DNA of 64,000 nucleotides, taken from the NCBI RefSeq assembly GCF_030296915.1, contig NZ_AP028031.1, forward strand, positions 2,301,001 through 2,365,000, in the 5' to 3' direction. Below are positions 18,343 through 27,557 of this stretch, piece after piece. The notes under the pieces were generated by a model. It saw only the letters and a list, made by a program, of their open reading frames with translations, ran no database searches and was not told the DNA's origin. Every line of letters starts with the position of its first letter. Position 1 is the stretch's first letter. Source of the stretch: Anaerostipes hadrus ATCC 29173 = JCM 17467. Lineage in GTDB: Bacteria > Bacillota > Clostridia > Lachnospirales > Lachnospiraceae. The position numbers and the translations under genes were made by a program.

Positions 18343-19479
18343 CTATACAATTACAAATGTCAGCATGAGACGGACACCACTGATCAATGCTTTTTCATCA
18401 AAATCAAACTTTCCATGATGGTTTGCAGGGTGGTCGCCGCCACCGATAAATGCAAAACATCCATCCATTTCTTCCAGATAATTTGCAAAATCTTCTCCTA
18501 ACATCATTGCTTCAACATGGGTAAACTCTGACGGATCAAAGACTTCCCCTGCTTTCTCCATGACATCTTCTACAACACCCGGATCATTGATCAGTGCCCC
18601 ATGGCTTGATTGTTGAAAATCAACCGAAACATCTACTCCATACATCTGTTCATGGGCTTTCGCGATCTCTTTGACTCTGCGCTCGATCATCTCCTGAGCT
18701 TGTCTGGAAAATGTTCTTGCAGTCCCTTCGATCTTTGCTTCCCCTGCGATCACATTTCTCGCTGTCCCGGCTTCGACCTTTCCGATCGTTAAAACTGCTG
18801 GATCTAATGGATTTAAATTCCTGCTGATGATGCTCTGAAAATTCATAACCATGGAAGATACTGCCACTGCAGTATCAATCCCTTCATGTGGTTTCCCTGC
18901 ATGTCCTGATCTTCCGTATAAATGAACTGCCAGCCAGTTTGTCGCTGCCATTCTTGGGCCTGCTTCCAATGAAATCTTGCCAGACGGTATACCGTTAAAA
19001 ATATGGATTCCATAAATGCGTTTCACACTGTCCAAAACTCCTGTCTTCAACATGAATCTGGCTCCTTCTGCGGTTTCTTCCGCAGGCTGAAATACAAGAT
19101 ATACTCTGCGATCAAGTTCTGATTCATGTTTCTTCAATATCTTTGCTGTTGCAAGTAAGATTGCTGTGTGTCCATCATGTCCACATGCATGCATACATCC
19201 GTGATTCAAAGATGCAAAATCAAGTCCTGTCTCTTCCTGTACTTCCAGTGCGTCCATATCTGCCCTTAATGCGATCGTTTCTTTCTTGCCATTGCCAACA
19301 ACTGCAATGATTCCTGATGGATCAAAAATCTTATAAGAAATCTCCCATTCTTCCAGATGTTCTCTGATATATTCCATCGTCATCGTTTCATGAAATGCTA
19401 TCTCAGGACAACGGTGCAGTGCTCTTCGAAATTCGACCACTTCTTCCTGTATCGCATATGCTTCTTCATTTATATCCAT
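18343..19479 (-). CDS. M20-family amidohydrolase (N-acyl amino acid / hippurate hydrolase type)
   Basis: 378 residues. The metal site is clear: MHACGHDGHTA at about residues 93-103, the catalytic Glu in QPAEETAEGA and the C-terminal HHGKFDFDE. This family (IAA-amino acid hydrolase, AbgA, hippurate hydrolase) removes acyl groups from amino acids; the real substrate cannot be read from sequence. A dimerisation insert lies around residues 180-290. It is followed 22 bp upstream on the strand by the HAAS-domain gene, so they may share a message. Confidence 0.9.
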   Translation of the reverse strand: MDINEEAYAIQEEVVEFRRALHRCPEIAFHETMTMEYIREHLEEWEISYKIFDPSGIIAVVGNGKKETIALRADMDALEVQEETGLDFASLNHGCMHACGHDGHTAILLATAKILKKHESELDRRVYLVFQPAEETAEGARFMLKTGVLDSVKRIYGIHIFNGIPSGKISLEAGPRMAATNWLAVHLYGRSGHAGKPHEGIDTAVAVSSMVMNFQSIISRNLNPLDPAVLTIGKVEAGTARNVIAGEAKIEGTARTFSRQAQEMIERRVKEIAKAHEQMYGVDVSVDFQQSSHGALINDPGVVEDVMEKAGEVFDPSEFTHVEAMMLGEDFANYLEEMDGCFAFIGGGDHPANHHGKFDFDEKALISGVRLMLTFVIV

Positions 19480-19501
19480 ATTGATTCCTTTCTTTGTTTC
19501 C

Positions 19502-19960
19502 TTACCTTCCTGTGATCTTCATGATCAAAGCTACGATCACACCGATAATGATCACGGGGCCTAACACAACCATCATTGCACTAAATACATGAAATAGTAA
19601 ATAAATGATAAAAATAAATATGATCACTGACAGAAGACATCCAAGTTTGAACTTTGTAGAATTCATCGTAAAAATATGTGTGTTACCACCAAACATATCT
19701 TCTGGTGTTCCTTCATCCTGTTCCTCTTCGTAATACTCTGTCTGTACATAGTCATCATCCTCACCTTTGGCATCAATGATCGATCTGGCGATCAGTCTCG
19801 GACTTCCTAATTCATTCAATACATCCTGTTCGTTCTTTCCATTTCGGATCTGCTCATTGATATAATCCTCATAGTAATTCATGTTCTCCTGAATCACTGC
19901 CTGTGATACCATTCCCTCTAAGGAAGATCTTAACTCCTCCATAAATTGTCTTTTTGTCAT
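19502..19960 (-). CDS. HAAS/DUF1700-type membrane protein
   Basis: 152 residues. N-terminal helical domain of the HAAS type (MTKRQFMEELRSSLEG ... LNELGSPRLIARSII, residues 1-62), an acidic linker (DDDYVQTEYYEEEQDEG), and two close hydrophobic segments at about 107-128 and 130-147. DUF1700 proteins often accompany PadR regulators and ABC systems; no PadR gene is visible here. Function unknown. The start lies 4 bp after the histidine phosphatase stop, so the genes are co-transcribed. Confidence 0.75.
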   Translation of the reverse strand: MTKRQFMEELRSSLEGMVSQAVIQENMNYYEDYINEQIRNGKNEQDVLNELGSPRLIARSIIDAKGEDDDYVQTEYYEEEQDEGTPEDMFGGNTHIFTMNSTKFKLGCLLSVIIFIFIIYLLFHVFSAMMVVLGPVIIIGVIVALIMKITGR

Positions 19961-19963
19961 ATA

Positions 19964-20584
19964 TCATTCTCCATCTTTATTGTAGAAAATCTCTGATTCC
20001 TTTAATACATGGCAGACACCATCTTCAATCTGGATCGTTGTCACACCACAGTTTTCCTGTCTTGGCGCATGCCAGTATTCCTTAATCTCTCTCTGATAAA
20101 TATATGTAAGTAAACTGTGGATCCATGCTCCATGAGAAAATACTGCTATATGTTGATATTTTTTCTCATTTGGCAAGATCATATCATTGAAAAAATCAGA
20201 TGATCTTGCGATCACCTCTTCGTGTGTCTCACATCCTTCAATTTTTTTAAATTCTTCTGGCGCATCAAAGAATTTGAGAAATGGATCCTGTCTTTCTCTC
20301 AATTCCTTTAATGTTGCACCCTCAAACGATCCAAAACACGCTTCTTGAACCCGTTTATCTTCATATAGCGGAATATTCCTGCCTCCAAGAATGATCTCTG
20401 CTGTTTCCTTCGCACGTTTCAACGGACTGGTATATGCGATATCAAATGGAATATGTCTAAGACCTTCTCGCGTAATAAATGCCAATTCTCTTCCATATTC
20501 ATTCAATTCGATGTCTGAACTTCCCTGAATCTTAAATTCCTTGTTCCAATCTGTTTCTCCATGTCTGATCAAATATAATTTCAA
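19964..20584 (-). CDS. histidine phosphatase (phosphoglycerate mutase-like)
   Basis: About 206 residues. The catalytic phrase LYLIRHGETDWN lies at the start, with the second histidine in VFSHGAWIHSL. I chose a TTG start at 20584 because GGAGGTG is 8 nt upstream; the longer reading from 20599 would begin inside that site. Members act on small phosphorylated compounds such as cobalamin or sugar phosphates; the substrate is not clear. It transcribes away from the thioesterase gene. Confidence 0.85.
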   Translation of the reverse strand: MKLYLIRHGETDWNKEFKIQGSSDIELNEYGRELAFITREGLRHIPFDIAYTSPLKRAKETAEIILGGRNIPLYEDKRVQEACFGSFEGATLKELRERQDPFLKFFDAPEEFKKIEGCETHEEVIARSSDFFNDMILPNEKKYQHIAVFSHGAWIHSLLTYIYQREIKEYWHAPRQENCGVTTIQIEDGVCHVLKESEIFYNKDGE

Positions 20585-20704
20585 ACCAAGCACCTCCAAT
20601 TTACCAATAGCATACCTTATTTTTCAAATCGAGTCCAGTCTTTCTTCTTTGTGCAATTTTTTGTAAAAATGTGAAAAAACTATGGAATTTTTAACGAACT
20701 TTGC

Positions 20705-20710
20705 TATACT
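20705..20710 (+). promoter_or_regulatory. -10 box for the thioesterase gene
   Basis: TATACT with TG one base before it (TTGCTATACT); the -35 is weak. It is about 40 bp ahead of the start codon. Confidence 0.5.
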
Positions 20711-20750
20711 AAAGATATACATATAAACTAAAATTTTAGGAGAGAAAATT

Positions 20751-21143
20751 ATGAACATTCATGTTGGAGACGAAATCGAATTAACAGAAGAAGTAGTTCC
20801 AGAAAACACTGCTGAGAAATGGGGAAGCGGAAGCCTTCCTGTTTATGCCACACCTGCCATGATCTCTTTGATCGAGCAGTCTGCAGTTAATCTACTAGCT
20901 GGAAAACTTGAAGAAGGACAGACTACTGTTGGAACAAATTTAAACATTGCGCATGTTTCCGCAACACCAGTTGGTGGAACGATCAAATGTCATTGTTCCT
21001 TAACAGAGATCGACCGCAAACGTCTGGTATTCCATATAGAAGTAACTGATAACAAAGGACGTGTTGGAATCGGTACTCACGAAAGATTCATCGTTGCCAG
21101 TGAACCTTTTATGGAAAAAGCAGCTAAAAAATTAGAAGATTAA
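20751..21143 (+). CDS. hotdog-fold thioesterase (FlK-like)
   Basis: 130 residues with hotdog-fold character: the catalytic-type region SLIEQSAVNLL at about residues 43-53, a TVGTNLNIAHVSATPVG segment at 62-78 and a C-terminal beta sheet (RVGIGTHERFIV). Similarity in motif order to fluoroacetyl-CoA thioesterase FlK suggests acyl-CoA hydrolysis, but in gut Clostridia the substrate is unknown. Ribosome site TTAGGAGAG is strong. A monocistronic gene with a terminator shared with ribU. Confidence 0.85.
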   Translation: MNIHVGDEIELTEEVVPENTAEKWGSGSLPVYATPAMISLIEQSAVNLLAGKLEEGQTTVGTNLNIAHVSATPVGGTIKCHCSLTEIDRKRLVFHIEVTDNKGRVGIGTHERFIVASEPFMEKAAKKLED

Positions 21144-21162
21144 TTTTTAACTCTGTGTACGC

Positions 21163-21197
21163 AAAAGGTGCCGGAATTCTTATTCCGACACCTTTTT
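21163..21197. terminator. bidirectional terminator between thioesterase and ribU
   Basis: Hairpin AAAAGGTGCCGGAAT / ATTCCGACACCTTTTT with one mismatch. Confidence 0.85.
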
Positions 21198-21206
21198 CTT
21201 ATCTTC

Positions 21207-21824
21207 TTATCTGTTTGTTCCCTTTAAGATTGGAGAAATCTTCTTGTAGATAAAGAATGTGATCACAACACTGCACATTCCTTTGATAAATGTAAATGGC
21301 ATATTAAACCAGATCAATGCATCCCATAATGTCTTTACATTCTTGTTGATCGCCTGATATGCTCCAAGAATTGCCTGCATTGGCATGAAGTTTGTGTATA
21401 CTGGATATACAACAAAGTAGTTTGAAAATACACTGACTACTGACATCAGGACTGCTCCTGCTAATGCTCCGATCATTGCACTCTTCTGTGTTTTCTTTCT
21501 CTTATAAATAAGTCCTGCTGGTAATACAAAGCATACACCTAAGATAAAGTTAGATAGTTCTCCGACTCCACCTGTCTGTGTATGAAGAAGGTTGATCGCA
21601 TTCTTGATAAAACATACTGCAATTCCAGATACCGGTCCCATCGCATATGCTGCCAGTAATGCTGGAAGTTCTGAAAAGTCAAACTTGATAAATGGTGGTA
21701 TCAACATTGGAATTGGAAATTCCAAAAACATCAGCACAGTTGCTAATGCTCCTAACATACCTGTCACTGCGATCGTTCTGATATTGAACTTCGTTCTCTT
21801 CATTGTCATTGTGTCTCCTGCCAT
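21207..21824 (-). CDS. ribU: ECF transporter S component for riboflavin
   Basis: 205 residues with about six transmembrane helices. The N-terminal phrase RTIAVTGMLGALATVL and the loop FIKFDFSELPALLAAYAMGP match RibU, which binds riboflavin or FMN outside and works with a shared EcfAA'T module encoded elsewhere. The specificity call is strongly supported by the FMN riboswitch directly upstream. GGGAG precedes the ATG at 21824. Confidence 0.92.
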   Translation of the reverse strand: MAGDTMTMKRTKFNIRTIAVTGMLGALATVLMFLEFPIPMLIPPFIKFDFSELPALLAAYAMGPVSGIAVCFIKNAINLLHTQTGGVGELSNFILGVCFVLPAGLIYKRKKTQKSAMIGALAGAVLMSVVSVFSNYFVVYPVYTNFMPMQAILGAYQAINKNVKTLWDALIWFNMPFTFIKGMCSVVITFFIYKKISPILKGTNR

Positions 21825-21880
21825 GATAATTCTCCCTTTCTGATTTAAAATCTTAGCTTTATAGGGTCTCCCTATAAATT

Positions 21881-21917
21881 AAAAAATCCTGTCCATTTAT
21901 CTACATAAACGACAGGG
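21881..21917 (-). terminator. expression-platform terminator of the FMN riboswitch
   Basis: On the minus strand a CCCTGTC / GACAGG stem with a 17-nt loop followed by ATTTTTTA. It lies between the aptamer and ribU, so ligand binding should favour it and stop transcription. Confidence 0.75.
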
Positions 21918-21975
21918 CTTCTGACTTGATCACATATCTTCTATCTGCATAACATCTTAAGATATGTCATCCAAC

Positions 21976-22110
21976 TACTTCTTTCATCCAGACTATACTG
22001 TTGGTTCAGGATTCTAACCTGATCGGCCAAACGCTCGCGGACTTGCCTCTCTTGGAGTATCACCGCCAGTCGAGAATTGATACTTTCGTATCTCACTCTG
22101 CCCTGAAGTT
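21976..22110 (-). promoter_or_regulatory. FMN riboswitch (RFN element)
   Basis: The minus strand shows the conserved RFN blocks in order: CTTCAGGGCAGAGTGAGAT, a TCGACTGGCGGTGAT block (usually CCGACCGGCGG), AGTCCGCGAGCG, and AGTCTGGATG with a closing AGAAG. The gene 3' of it is a riboflavin transporter, which is a standard target. FMN binding should switch ribU off. Confidence 0.95.
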
Positions 22111-22232
22111 GGAGAATCAATCTTCTCTACTTCAATATTCAATTACCAGAAAATGAAAGTGTTTCCTGTTTATAAATTTTATTATAATAACTCCTGTCTA
22201 TTTTGTAAAGTCCCATTTCACATTTCCTTATC

Positions 22233-22261
22233 TTTACACAAAGATTATTATTTGTTAAAAT
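22233..22261 (+). promoter_or_regulatory. promoter of DAHP synthase gene
   Basis: -35 TTTACA (22233-22238), 17-bp spacer, -10 TAAAAT (22256-22261), about 50 bp before the start. Confidence 0.55.
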
Positions 22262-22312
22262 ATACACAAGCAAATTTGCTTTATTGTATGAATTGTTAAG
22301 GAGAAAACAACT

Positions 22313-23341
22313 ATGGGAATGCACAAAATCGCTAAAATGCCTTCTCCAGAGGAACTAAAAGAAGAGATGCCTCTGAGTGAAGAAGCAAAACAAATCAAAG
22401 CTGCAAGAGACAAAGAAATCCGTGATGTATTCACAGGCGCATCTGATAAATTCTTAGTTATCATCGGGCCATGTTCTGCAGATAATGAAACTGCTGTTAT
22501 GGATTATCTCGGACGTTTGGCAAGAGTTCAGAAAGATCTTGCTGATAAGTTACTGATCATCCCTCGTATTTATACAAACAAACCTCGTACAACAGGTGAC
22601 GGATACAAAGGTATGGTTCATCAGCCAGACCCTGAGAAAGCACCAGATATGGCTAGTGGACTTCGTTCTGTCCGCAAACTTCATATGGAAGCATTAGAAG
22701 AATTCCATATGCCTGCTGCAGACGAAATGCTTTATCCAGGAAACTGGCCATATATGGAAGATCTTTTATCTTATGTGGCCGTTGGAGCTCGTTCTGTAGA
22801 GAACCAGCAGCATCGTTTAACAGTTAGTGGATTTGATATTCCTGCCGGAATGAAGAACCCAACTGGTGGTGACTTAACTGTTATGATGAACTCTATCACA
22901 GCTGGACAGCACCAGCATGATTTCATTGCAAATGGATATGAAGTCAAGACAGATGGTAACCCTCTGACACATGCCATCTTACGTGGATCTGTCAACCGTC
23001 ATGGAAACAATATTCCAAACTACCATTATGAAGATCTGACTCGTGTTGCTTATATGTACGAGAAATTCCAGTTAAAGAACCCTGCTGTTATCGTTGATGC
23101 AAACCACTCTAACTCTGGGAAACAATGGGATCAGCAGCCTCGTATCGTACAGGAAGTTCTTCACAGCAGAAGTTTCTTACCTGAGATCAAATCTCTTGTT
23201 AAGGGTATCATGATCGAAAGTTATATCGAAGATGGCAACCAGTCCATCGGTAACGGTGTATATGGACAGTCTATCACTGATCCTTGTCTTGGATGGGACA
23301 AATCTGCTGCTCTGCTTTACCGCATGGCAGATTATATATAG
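22313..23341 (+). CDS. aroF: 3-deoxy-7-phosphoheptulonate (DAHP) synthase
   Basis: 342 residues, class I AroFGH type. It joins phosphoenolpyruvate and erythrose 4-phosphate to start the shikimate pathway. Seen: IIGPCSADN at about residue 49, the PEP-binding region RIYTNKPRTTGDGYKG at 86-101, GARSVENQQHR and the metal-binding VDANHSNSGK with a C-terminal IMIESYIEDGNQ. AAGGAG precedes the ATG at 22313. Which amino acid inhibits it cannot be told from sequence. The symbol is assigned by family, not by regulation. Confidence 0.94.
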   Translation: MGMHKIAKMPSPEELKEEMPLSEEAKQIKAARDKEIRDVFTGASDKFLVIIGPCSADNETAVMDYLGRLARVQKDLADKLLIIPRIYTNKPRTTGDGYKGMVHQPDPEKAPDMASGLRSVRKLHMEALEEFHMPAADEMLYPGNWPYMEDLLSYVAVGARSVENQQHRLTVSGFDIPAGMKNPTGGDLTVMMNSITAGQHQHDFIANGYEVKTDGNPLTHAILRGSVNRHGNNIPNYHYEDLTRVAYMYEKFQLKNPAVIVDANHSNSGKQWDQQPRIVQEVLHSRSFLPEIKSLVKGIMIESYIEDGNQSIGNGVYGQSITDPCLGWDKSAALLYRMADYI

Positions 23342-23364
23342 AAACGTATAAGATCCTAGATATA

Positions 23365-23928
23365 TCACTTCCAAAGGTTCAGGATTCCTGACATGATCGA
23401 CGGATTGATGAAACTTTCCAGGATGCATCCCAGTATTATAAATGTTATTTCAAACCAAATACTGAAACGAAATAAGAAGGAATGTCTCTGTTCATAGAGC
23501 ATTTCTTCTTTTTTTTGGGCATAAAAGTTTCGCTTGATCAGCAGCAGCAAGGTGATCACATAACAGATAAAATGTGGAAATAAACTCATAAATACAAGAA
23601 CCAGTCCTTTGATGCCCATTTGCACGATCTGCAAAGATAACATTGATCCAAAGAAAAATGCCATACAAAATGCAAAACTGTATAAAAAAATCCAAGGTTG
23701 CAAAAGATATGCCCCCAGATAAATAAATGCATATTGTTTTCCCCTTTTAAACAAAATATAAAAAAACAGACTGATACTTGCTTTATATAGATCCGTATTA
23801 TTTAAAACCAGTGATCTTACGGTACCTCCATATGCGAGATAATCCTGGTATACAAAATTCGTAAATACACTCCCAAAGATTAACCCAATGATGATCCATA
23901 ATCCTGAAAAGAATTTCTCTTTTTCCAC
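23365..23928 (-). CDS. SpoIIM-like membrane protein
   Basis: 187 residues with about five transmembrane segments. Topology, length and the N-terminal phrase (GLIFGSVFTNF) fit the SpoIIM/DUF95 family, whose sporulation member acts with SpoIID and SpoIIP in engulfment. The neighbour upstream is a NUDIX gene, as in the nudF-spoIIM region of Bacillus. Without alignment I cannot exclude a non-sporulation DUF95 relative. It converges with the DAHP synthase gene with a 23-bp gap. Confidence 0.65.
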   Translation of the reverse strand: MEKEKFFSGLWIIIGLIFGSVFTNFVYQDYLAYGGTVRSLVLNNTDLYKASISLFFYILFKRGKQYAFIYLGAYLLQPWIFLYSFAFCMAFFFGSMLSLQIVQMGIKGLVLVFMSLFPHFICYVITLLLLIKRNFYAQKKEEMLYEQRHSFLFRFSIWFEITFIILGCILESFINPSIMSGILNLWK

Positions 23929-23996
23929 AATTTTTTCCTCCTGTCATATCTTATGCAGTGCCTGTCTTTTATATTCTGTTTTCCTGATCTTGTCTT

Positions 23997-24527
23997 TTAT
24001 TTCTCCATGTTCAGATATCCAAGAACTCCTGAAATTGTTTTTGCATCAATGATCTTTCCAGAAAAGATCATATCTTTGATCTCATCGATTGTATATTCTT
24101 CTACATCGATAAATTCATCCTCATCCAAATGCTGTTTAGACAGCTTTAGATCAGTTGCAACATAAATCGGAATCTTTTCATCACAGAAACCGATGGCTGT
24201 GATCACGGTCATTAGGTGGGTCATTTTTCCAGCAATAAAACCTGTTTCTTCTTCAATCTCTCTTGTGACACACTCCAGAGGTGTTTCCCCGGGTTCAATT
24301 CCACCTGCCGGGATTTCCAGTGTTTCCTGATCAAGGGCATTACGGTATTGTCTTACAAGTAAGATTGTTCCTTTGTCTGTAACAGGAACAACAGCTGCTG
24401 CCCCTTTATGTTTGACCAGATCCCATGTGACAACTTTGCCGCTTGGAAGTTTTACAATATCCTCATAAAATCCAACAACTTTTCCCTGATGTATCAGATG
24501 TTGTTCTAGTTTCTCGTATCCTTTCAT
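23997..24527 (-). CDS. nudF: NUDIX hydrolase, ADP-ribose pyrophosphatase type
   Basis: 176 residues. Full NUDIX box: G(x5)E(x7)REUxEExGU is seen as GGIEPGETPLECVTREIEEE and the following TGF, at about residues 77-99. The upstream region RQYRNALDQETLEIPAG is typical of ADP-ribose pyrophosphatases. It would clear ADP-ribose or related nucleotide sugars. The gene sits upstream of the SpoIIM-like gene, probably in one message. Confidence 0.9.
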   Translation of the reverse strand: MKGYEKLEQHLIHQGKVVGFYEDIVKLPSGKVVTWDLVKHKGAAAVVPVTDKGTILLVRQYRNALDQETLEIPAGGIEPGETPLECVTREIEEETGFIAGKMTHLMTVITAIGFCDEKIPIYVATDLKLSKQHLDEDEFIDVEEYTIDEIKDMIFSGKIIDAKTISGVLGYLNMEK

Positions 24528-24605
24528 AAAAAATCTCCTTTATTTATACTTTTAACACTCACGTTATAAATTGGAAAAAGCGATAGATTTCTCTATCGCT
24601 TCTTG

Positions 24606-26153
24606 TTATTTCGCATAGTCAACAACTCGTGACTCTCTGATCACATTGACCTTGATCTGTCCTGGATAATCCAGATTCTCTTCGATCTGGTTTGAGATAT
24701 CTCTCGCCAGTAAGATCATATCATCGTCACTGATTTGTTCAGGAACTACCATAACTCGAATTTCTCGACCTGCCTGAATTGCAAAAGTTTTATCAACACC
24801 CTGGAAGGAGTCTGCGATCTCTTCCAGCTGTTTTAATCTTGTTGTATAACTTTCCAGTGTCTCGCTTCTTGCACCTGGACGTGCTGCTGAGATTGCATCA
24901 GCTGCCTGTACCAGACATGCGATCAATGATTCTGGCTCTTCATCCCCATGATGAGATGCCACTGCATTGATGACAATTGGATTCTCCTTATACTTCTTAC
25001 ACAGATTCACACCAAGTTCTACGTGAGAACCTTCTACTTCGTGGTCGATGGATTTACCAATGTCATGAAGCAGACCTGCTCTCTTGGCCATTCTCACATC
25101 GACACCGATCTCTGCTGCTAAAAGTCCGGATAACTGAGCAACTTCCATGGAATGCTTTAACGCATTCTGTCCATAGCTTGTACGGAACTTCATTCTTCCA
25201 AGAAGTCTGACAAGTTCTGGATGGATTCCATGAACCCCAAGTTCTAATGTTGCTGCTTCCCCTTCTTCGCGCATCATAGTTTCGACTTCTTTTGTAGCTT
25301 TCTCAACCATCTCCTCGATGCGTGCTGGATGGATTCTTCCATCCACGATCAATTTCTCTAAAGCGATTCTTGCGATCTCGCGTCGAACCGGATTAAAGCT
25401 TGACAGTACAACAGCTTCCGGTGTATCATCGATGATCAATTCAACTCCCGTAGCGTTCTCAATGGAACGGATATTACGTCCTTCACGACCGATGATCCTT
25501 CCTTTCATCTCATCGTTTGGAAGCTGTACCAGCGAAATCGTTGTCTCTGCCACATGATCAACTGCACACTTCTGAATTGCAGTTACCACATATTCCTTGG
25601 CTTTCTTTCGGGCATCTTCTTTCGCTCTTGTCTCCATTTCTTTGACATACATTGCTGTCTCGTGTTTCACATCTTCTTTTACTGCTGATAATAATTGCTC
25701 TTTTGCCTGATCAGAGGTCAACCCAGAAATTCTTTCCAGTTCCTGTAGATGTTTTGCCTGCAGTTCCTGCAACTGAGCTTTCTCTGTATCGATGTTCTTT
25801 TCTTTGGCTGTTAATGACTGTTCTTTGCGTTCCAGCACGGTTGCTTTCTTCTCGACAGTCTCTTCCTTAGAAAGAACTCTCTGCTCATACTTCTGCAGTT
25901 CTGCCCTGCGTTCTTTTGTCTCTTTTTCGAAGTCATGTCTCGCTTTTATAGTTTCTTCTTTTACTTCCAAAGAAGCTTCACGTTTCTTCGCATCTGCTGC
26001 TTTGATTGCTTCATCTATAATCTCTCTTGCTTTATCTTCTGCATTCCCGATCGTAATTTCCATTGCCTTCTTGCTTCTTGTATTCGCTACATAGGCAGAT
26101 ACCGGAACTGCGATAACCAGAGTTGCGATAATGGCTATAATAATACCAACCAC
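24606..26153 (-). CDS. rny: ribonuclease Y
   Basis: 515 residues, the usual length. N-terminal membrane anchor (residues 2-24), a long coiled coil to about residue 200, a KH domain with the GREGRNIR phrase near 220, then an HD domain with [12 protein letters not shown] around 365. RNase Y starts mRNA decay at the membrane in Firmicutes. The gene is alone between the NUDIX and amylase genes. Confidence 0.97.
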   Translation of the reverse strand: MVGIIIAIIATLVIAVPVSAYVANTRSKKAMEITIGNAEDKAREIIDEAIKAADAKKREASLEVKEETIKARHDFEKETKERRAELQKYEQRVLSKEETVEKKATVLERKEQSLTAKEKNIDTEKAQLQELQAKHLQELERISGLTSDQAKEQLLSAVKEDVKHETAMYVKEMETRAKEDARKKAKEYVVTAIQKCAVDHVAETTISLVQLPNDEMKGRIIGREGRNIRSIENATGVELIIDDTPEAVVLSSFNPVRREIARIALEKLIVDGRIHPARIEEMVEKATKEVETMMREEGEAATLELGVHGIHPELVRLLGRMKFRTSYGQNALKHSMEVAQLSGLLAAEIGVDVRMAKRAGLLHDIGKSIDHEVEGSHVELGVNLCKKYKENPIVINAVASHHGDEEPESLIACLVQAADAISAARPGARSETLESYTTRLKQLEEIADSFQGVDKTFAIQAGREIRVMVVPEQISDDDMILLARDISNQIEENLDYPGQIKVNVIRESRVVDYAK

Positions 26154-26222
26154 AGGTTTCCTCCTTATTCAATTTTTTGTGTATTCACACTCATTTAATT
26201 TTATATGTTTTTAACATAAAAG

Positions 26223-27539
26223 TCAAGGAAGGGATACCTCTTCTGTTCGAATTATCATTGCTGTTTTTCCTTGGATCGTAAGTCCCCCTCCAAAATCAAC
26301 GGAATCTCCTGTGATCAGATCAATCCCGCATCCTGCCTGAGCATCAAAATGTGCTGTAAATTCGCCATCACCACAGTTCATTGCAAAAATGATGCGGTCT
26401 TCATTCGTTCTTCTCTGGAATACAAGAACATCTGGTGCGATCGCTAATTGTAAGTAATCTCCGTATTTTAAAGCTGGTGATCCAGCTCTTACTTTTGCCA
26501 ATTGTGCAATATAGTTTGTTAATTCATTTTCTACTAAATCTTCTTTATGGATTCTTGGACGCAAGCTGTCATCACTTCCCTGTTCTTTCTTTCCTTCCAT
26601 TCCCCATTCACTTCCATAGTAAACACCCGGAACTCCTGGCATCGCAAATTCCATTGCATAGATCAATGGTAAATGCTCTTTATCCTCTAACTGACTTGCG
26701 ATTCTCTCCACATCATGGTTATCTACAAAATTATATAATGGAAGTCCTTTGTACAACGTCCATTCTTCTGGTCCAAACTGACGGTTTAGGGAATATCCGA
26801 TCTCATGCATATTGTGTGTATTGAAACTTGAATACAAACCTTTATAACATTCATAATTTGTCACAGAATCCAACAGCTCTGGATTCACAAGCTGTGTGTA
26901 ATCACCATGAAGCATTTCTCCGATCATCAAAAATTCTGGTTTCTTGCTGTGAACAAAGTCAACCAACACTTTCATGAAATTGCGGTTTAACATATAAGCA
27001 ACATCCAGTCTTAATCCATCAATCCCTAATTTATCGATCCATATTCCGACAGATTCTAATAAATAATTTCTAACCTGTTCGTTGTCAAGATTTAATTTGA
27101 CCAGTTCAAAATGTCCTTCCCATCCTTCGTACCAGAATCCATCATCATAGCAGCTATTCCCATCAAAATTAATATAGAACCAATCTTTATATGGAGAATC
27201 CCATTTCTTTTCTCTCACATCTTCAAATGCAAAGAACTCTCTTCCGACATGATTAAATACCCCGTCTAAGATCACCTGGATTCCTTCTTCATGCATGGCA
27301 TCACACATCTTTTTAAAGTCTTCATTGGTTCCAAGTCTCTCATCGATCTTCTGATAATCTTTTGTATCATATCCATGATCACTGGATGAAAATACAGGTG
27401 AAAAATATACTGCATTCATTCCTAATTTTTTAATATGTGGAATCCAGTCTATCATCTCGAGAATTCCATGAGATGGCTGCCCATCTGTTAATGCTCTTAG
27501 TGGAAACACTTGATAAATCATTAATTCGTTCATTTTCAT
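26223..27539 (-). CDS. alpha-amylase-family glycoside hydrolase (GH13)
   Basis: 438 residues, cytosolic (no signal peptide). The four GH13 regions are present: DGVFNHVG (about residue 113), GLRLDVAY with the nucleophile Asp near 178, the acid/base Glu in MIGEML near 207 and FVDNHDVER near 270. The compact size and N-terminal phrase (YQVFPLRALTDGQP) resemble intracellular cyclomaltodextrinase or neopullulanase-like enzymes. The substrate is likely a short alpha-glucan. No other sugar genes are beside it. Confidence 0.88.
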   Translation of the reverse strand: MKMNELMIYQVFPLRALTDGQPSHGILEMIDWIPHIKKLGMNAVYFSPVFSSSDHGYDTKDYQKIDERLGTNEDFKKMCDAMHEEGIQVILDGVFNHVGREFFAFEDVREKKWDSPYKDWFYINFDGNSCYDDGFWYEGWEGHFELVKLNLDNEQVRNYLLESVGIWIDKLGIDGLRLDVAYMLNRNFMKVLVDFVHSKKPEFLMIGEMLHGDYTQLVNPELLDSVTNYECYKGLYSSFNTHNMHEIGYSLNRQFGPEEWTLYKGLPLYNFVDNHDVERIASQLEDKEHLPLIYAMEFAMPGVPGVYYGSEWGMEGKKEQGSDDSLRPRIHKEDLVENELTNYIAQLAKVRAGSPALKYGDYLQLAIAPDVLVFQRRTNEDRIIFAMNCGDGEFTAHFDAQAGCGIDLITGDSVDFGGGLTIQGKTAMIIRTEEVSLP

Positions 27540-27557
27540 AGTCTCTTTTCCTTTCTG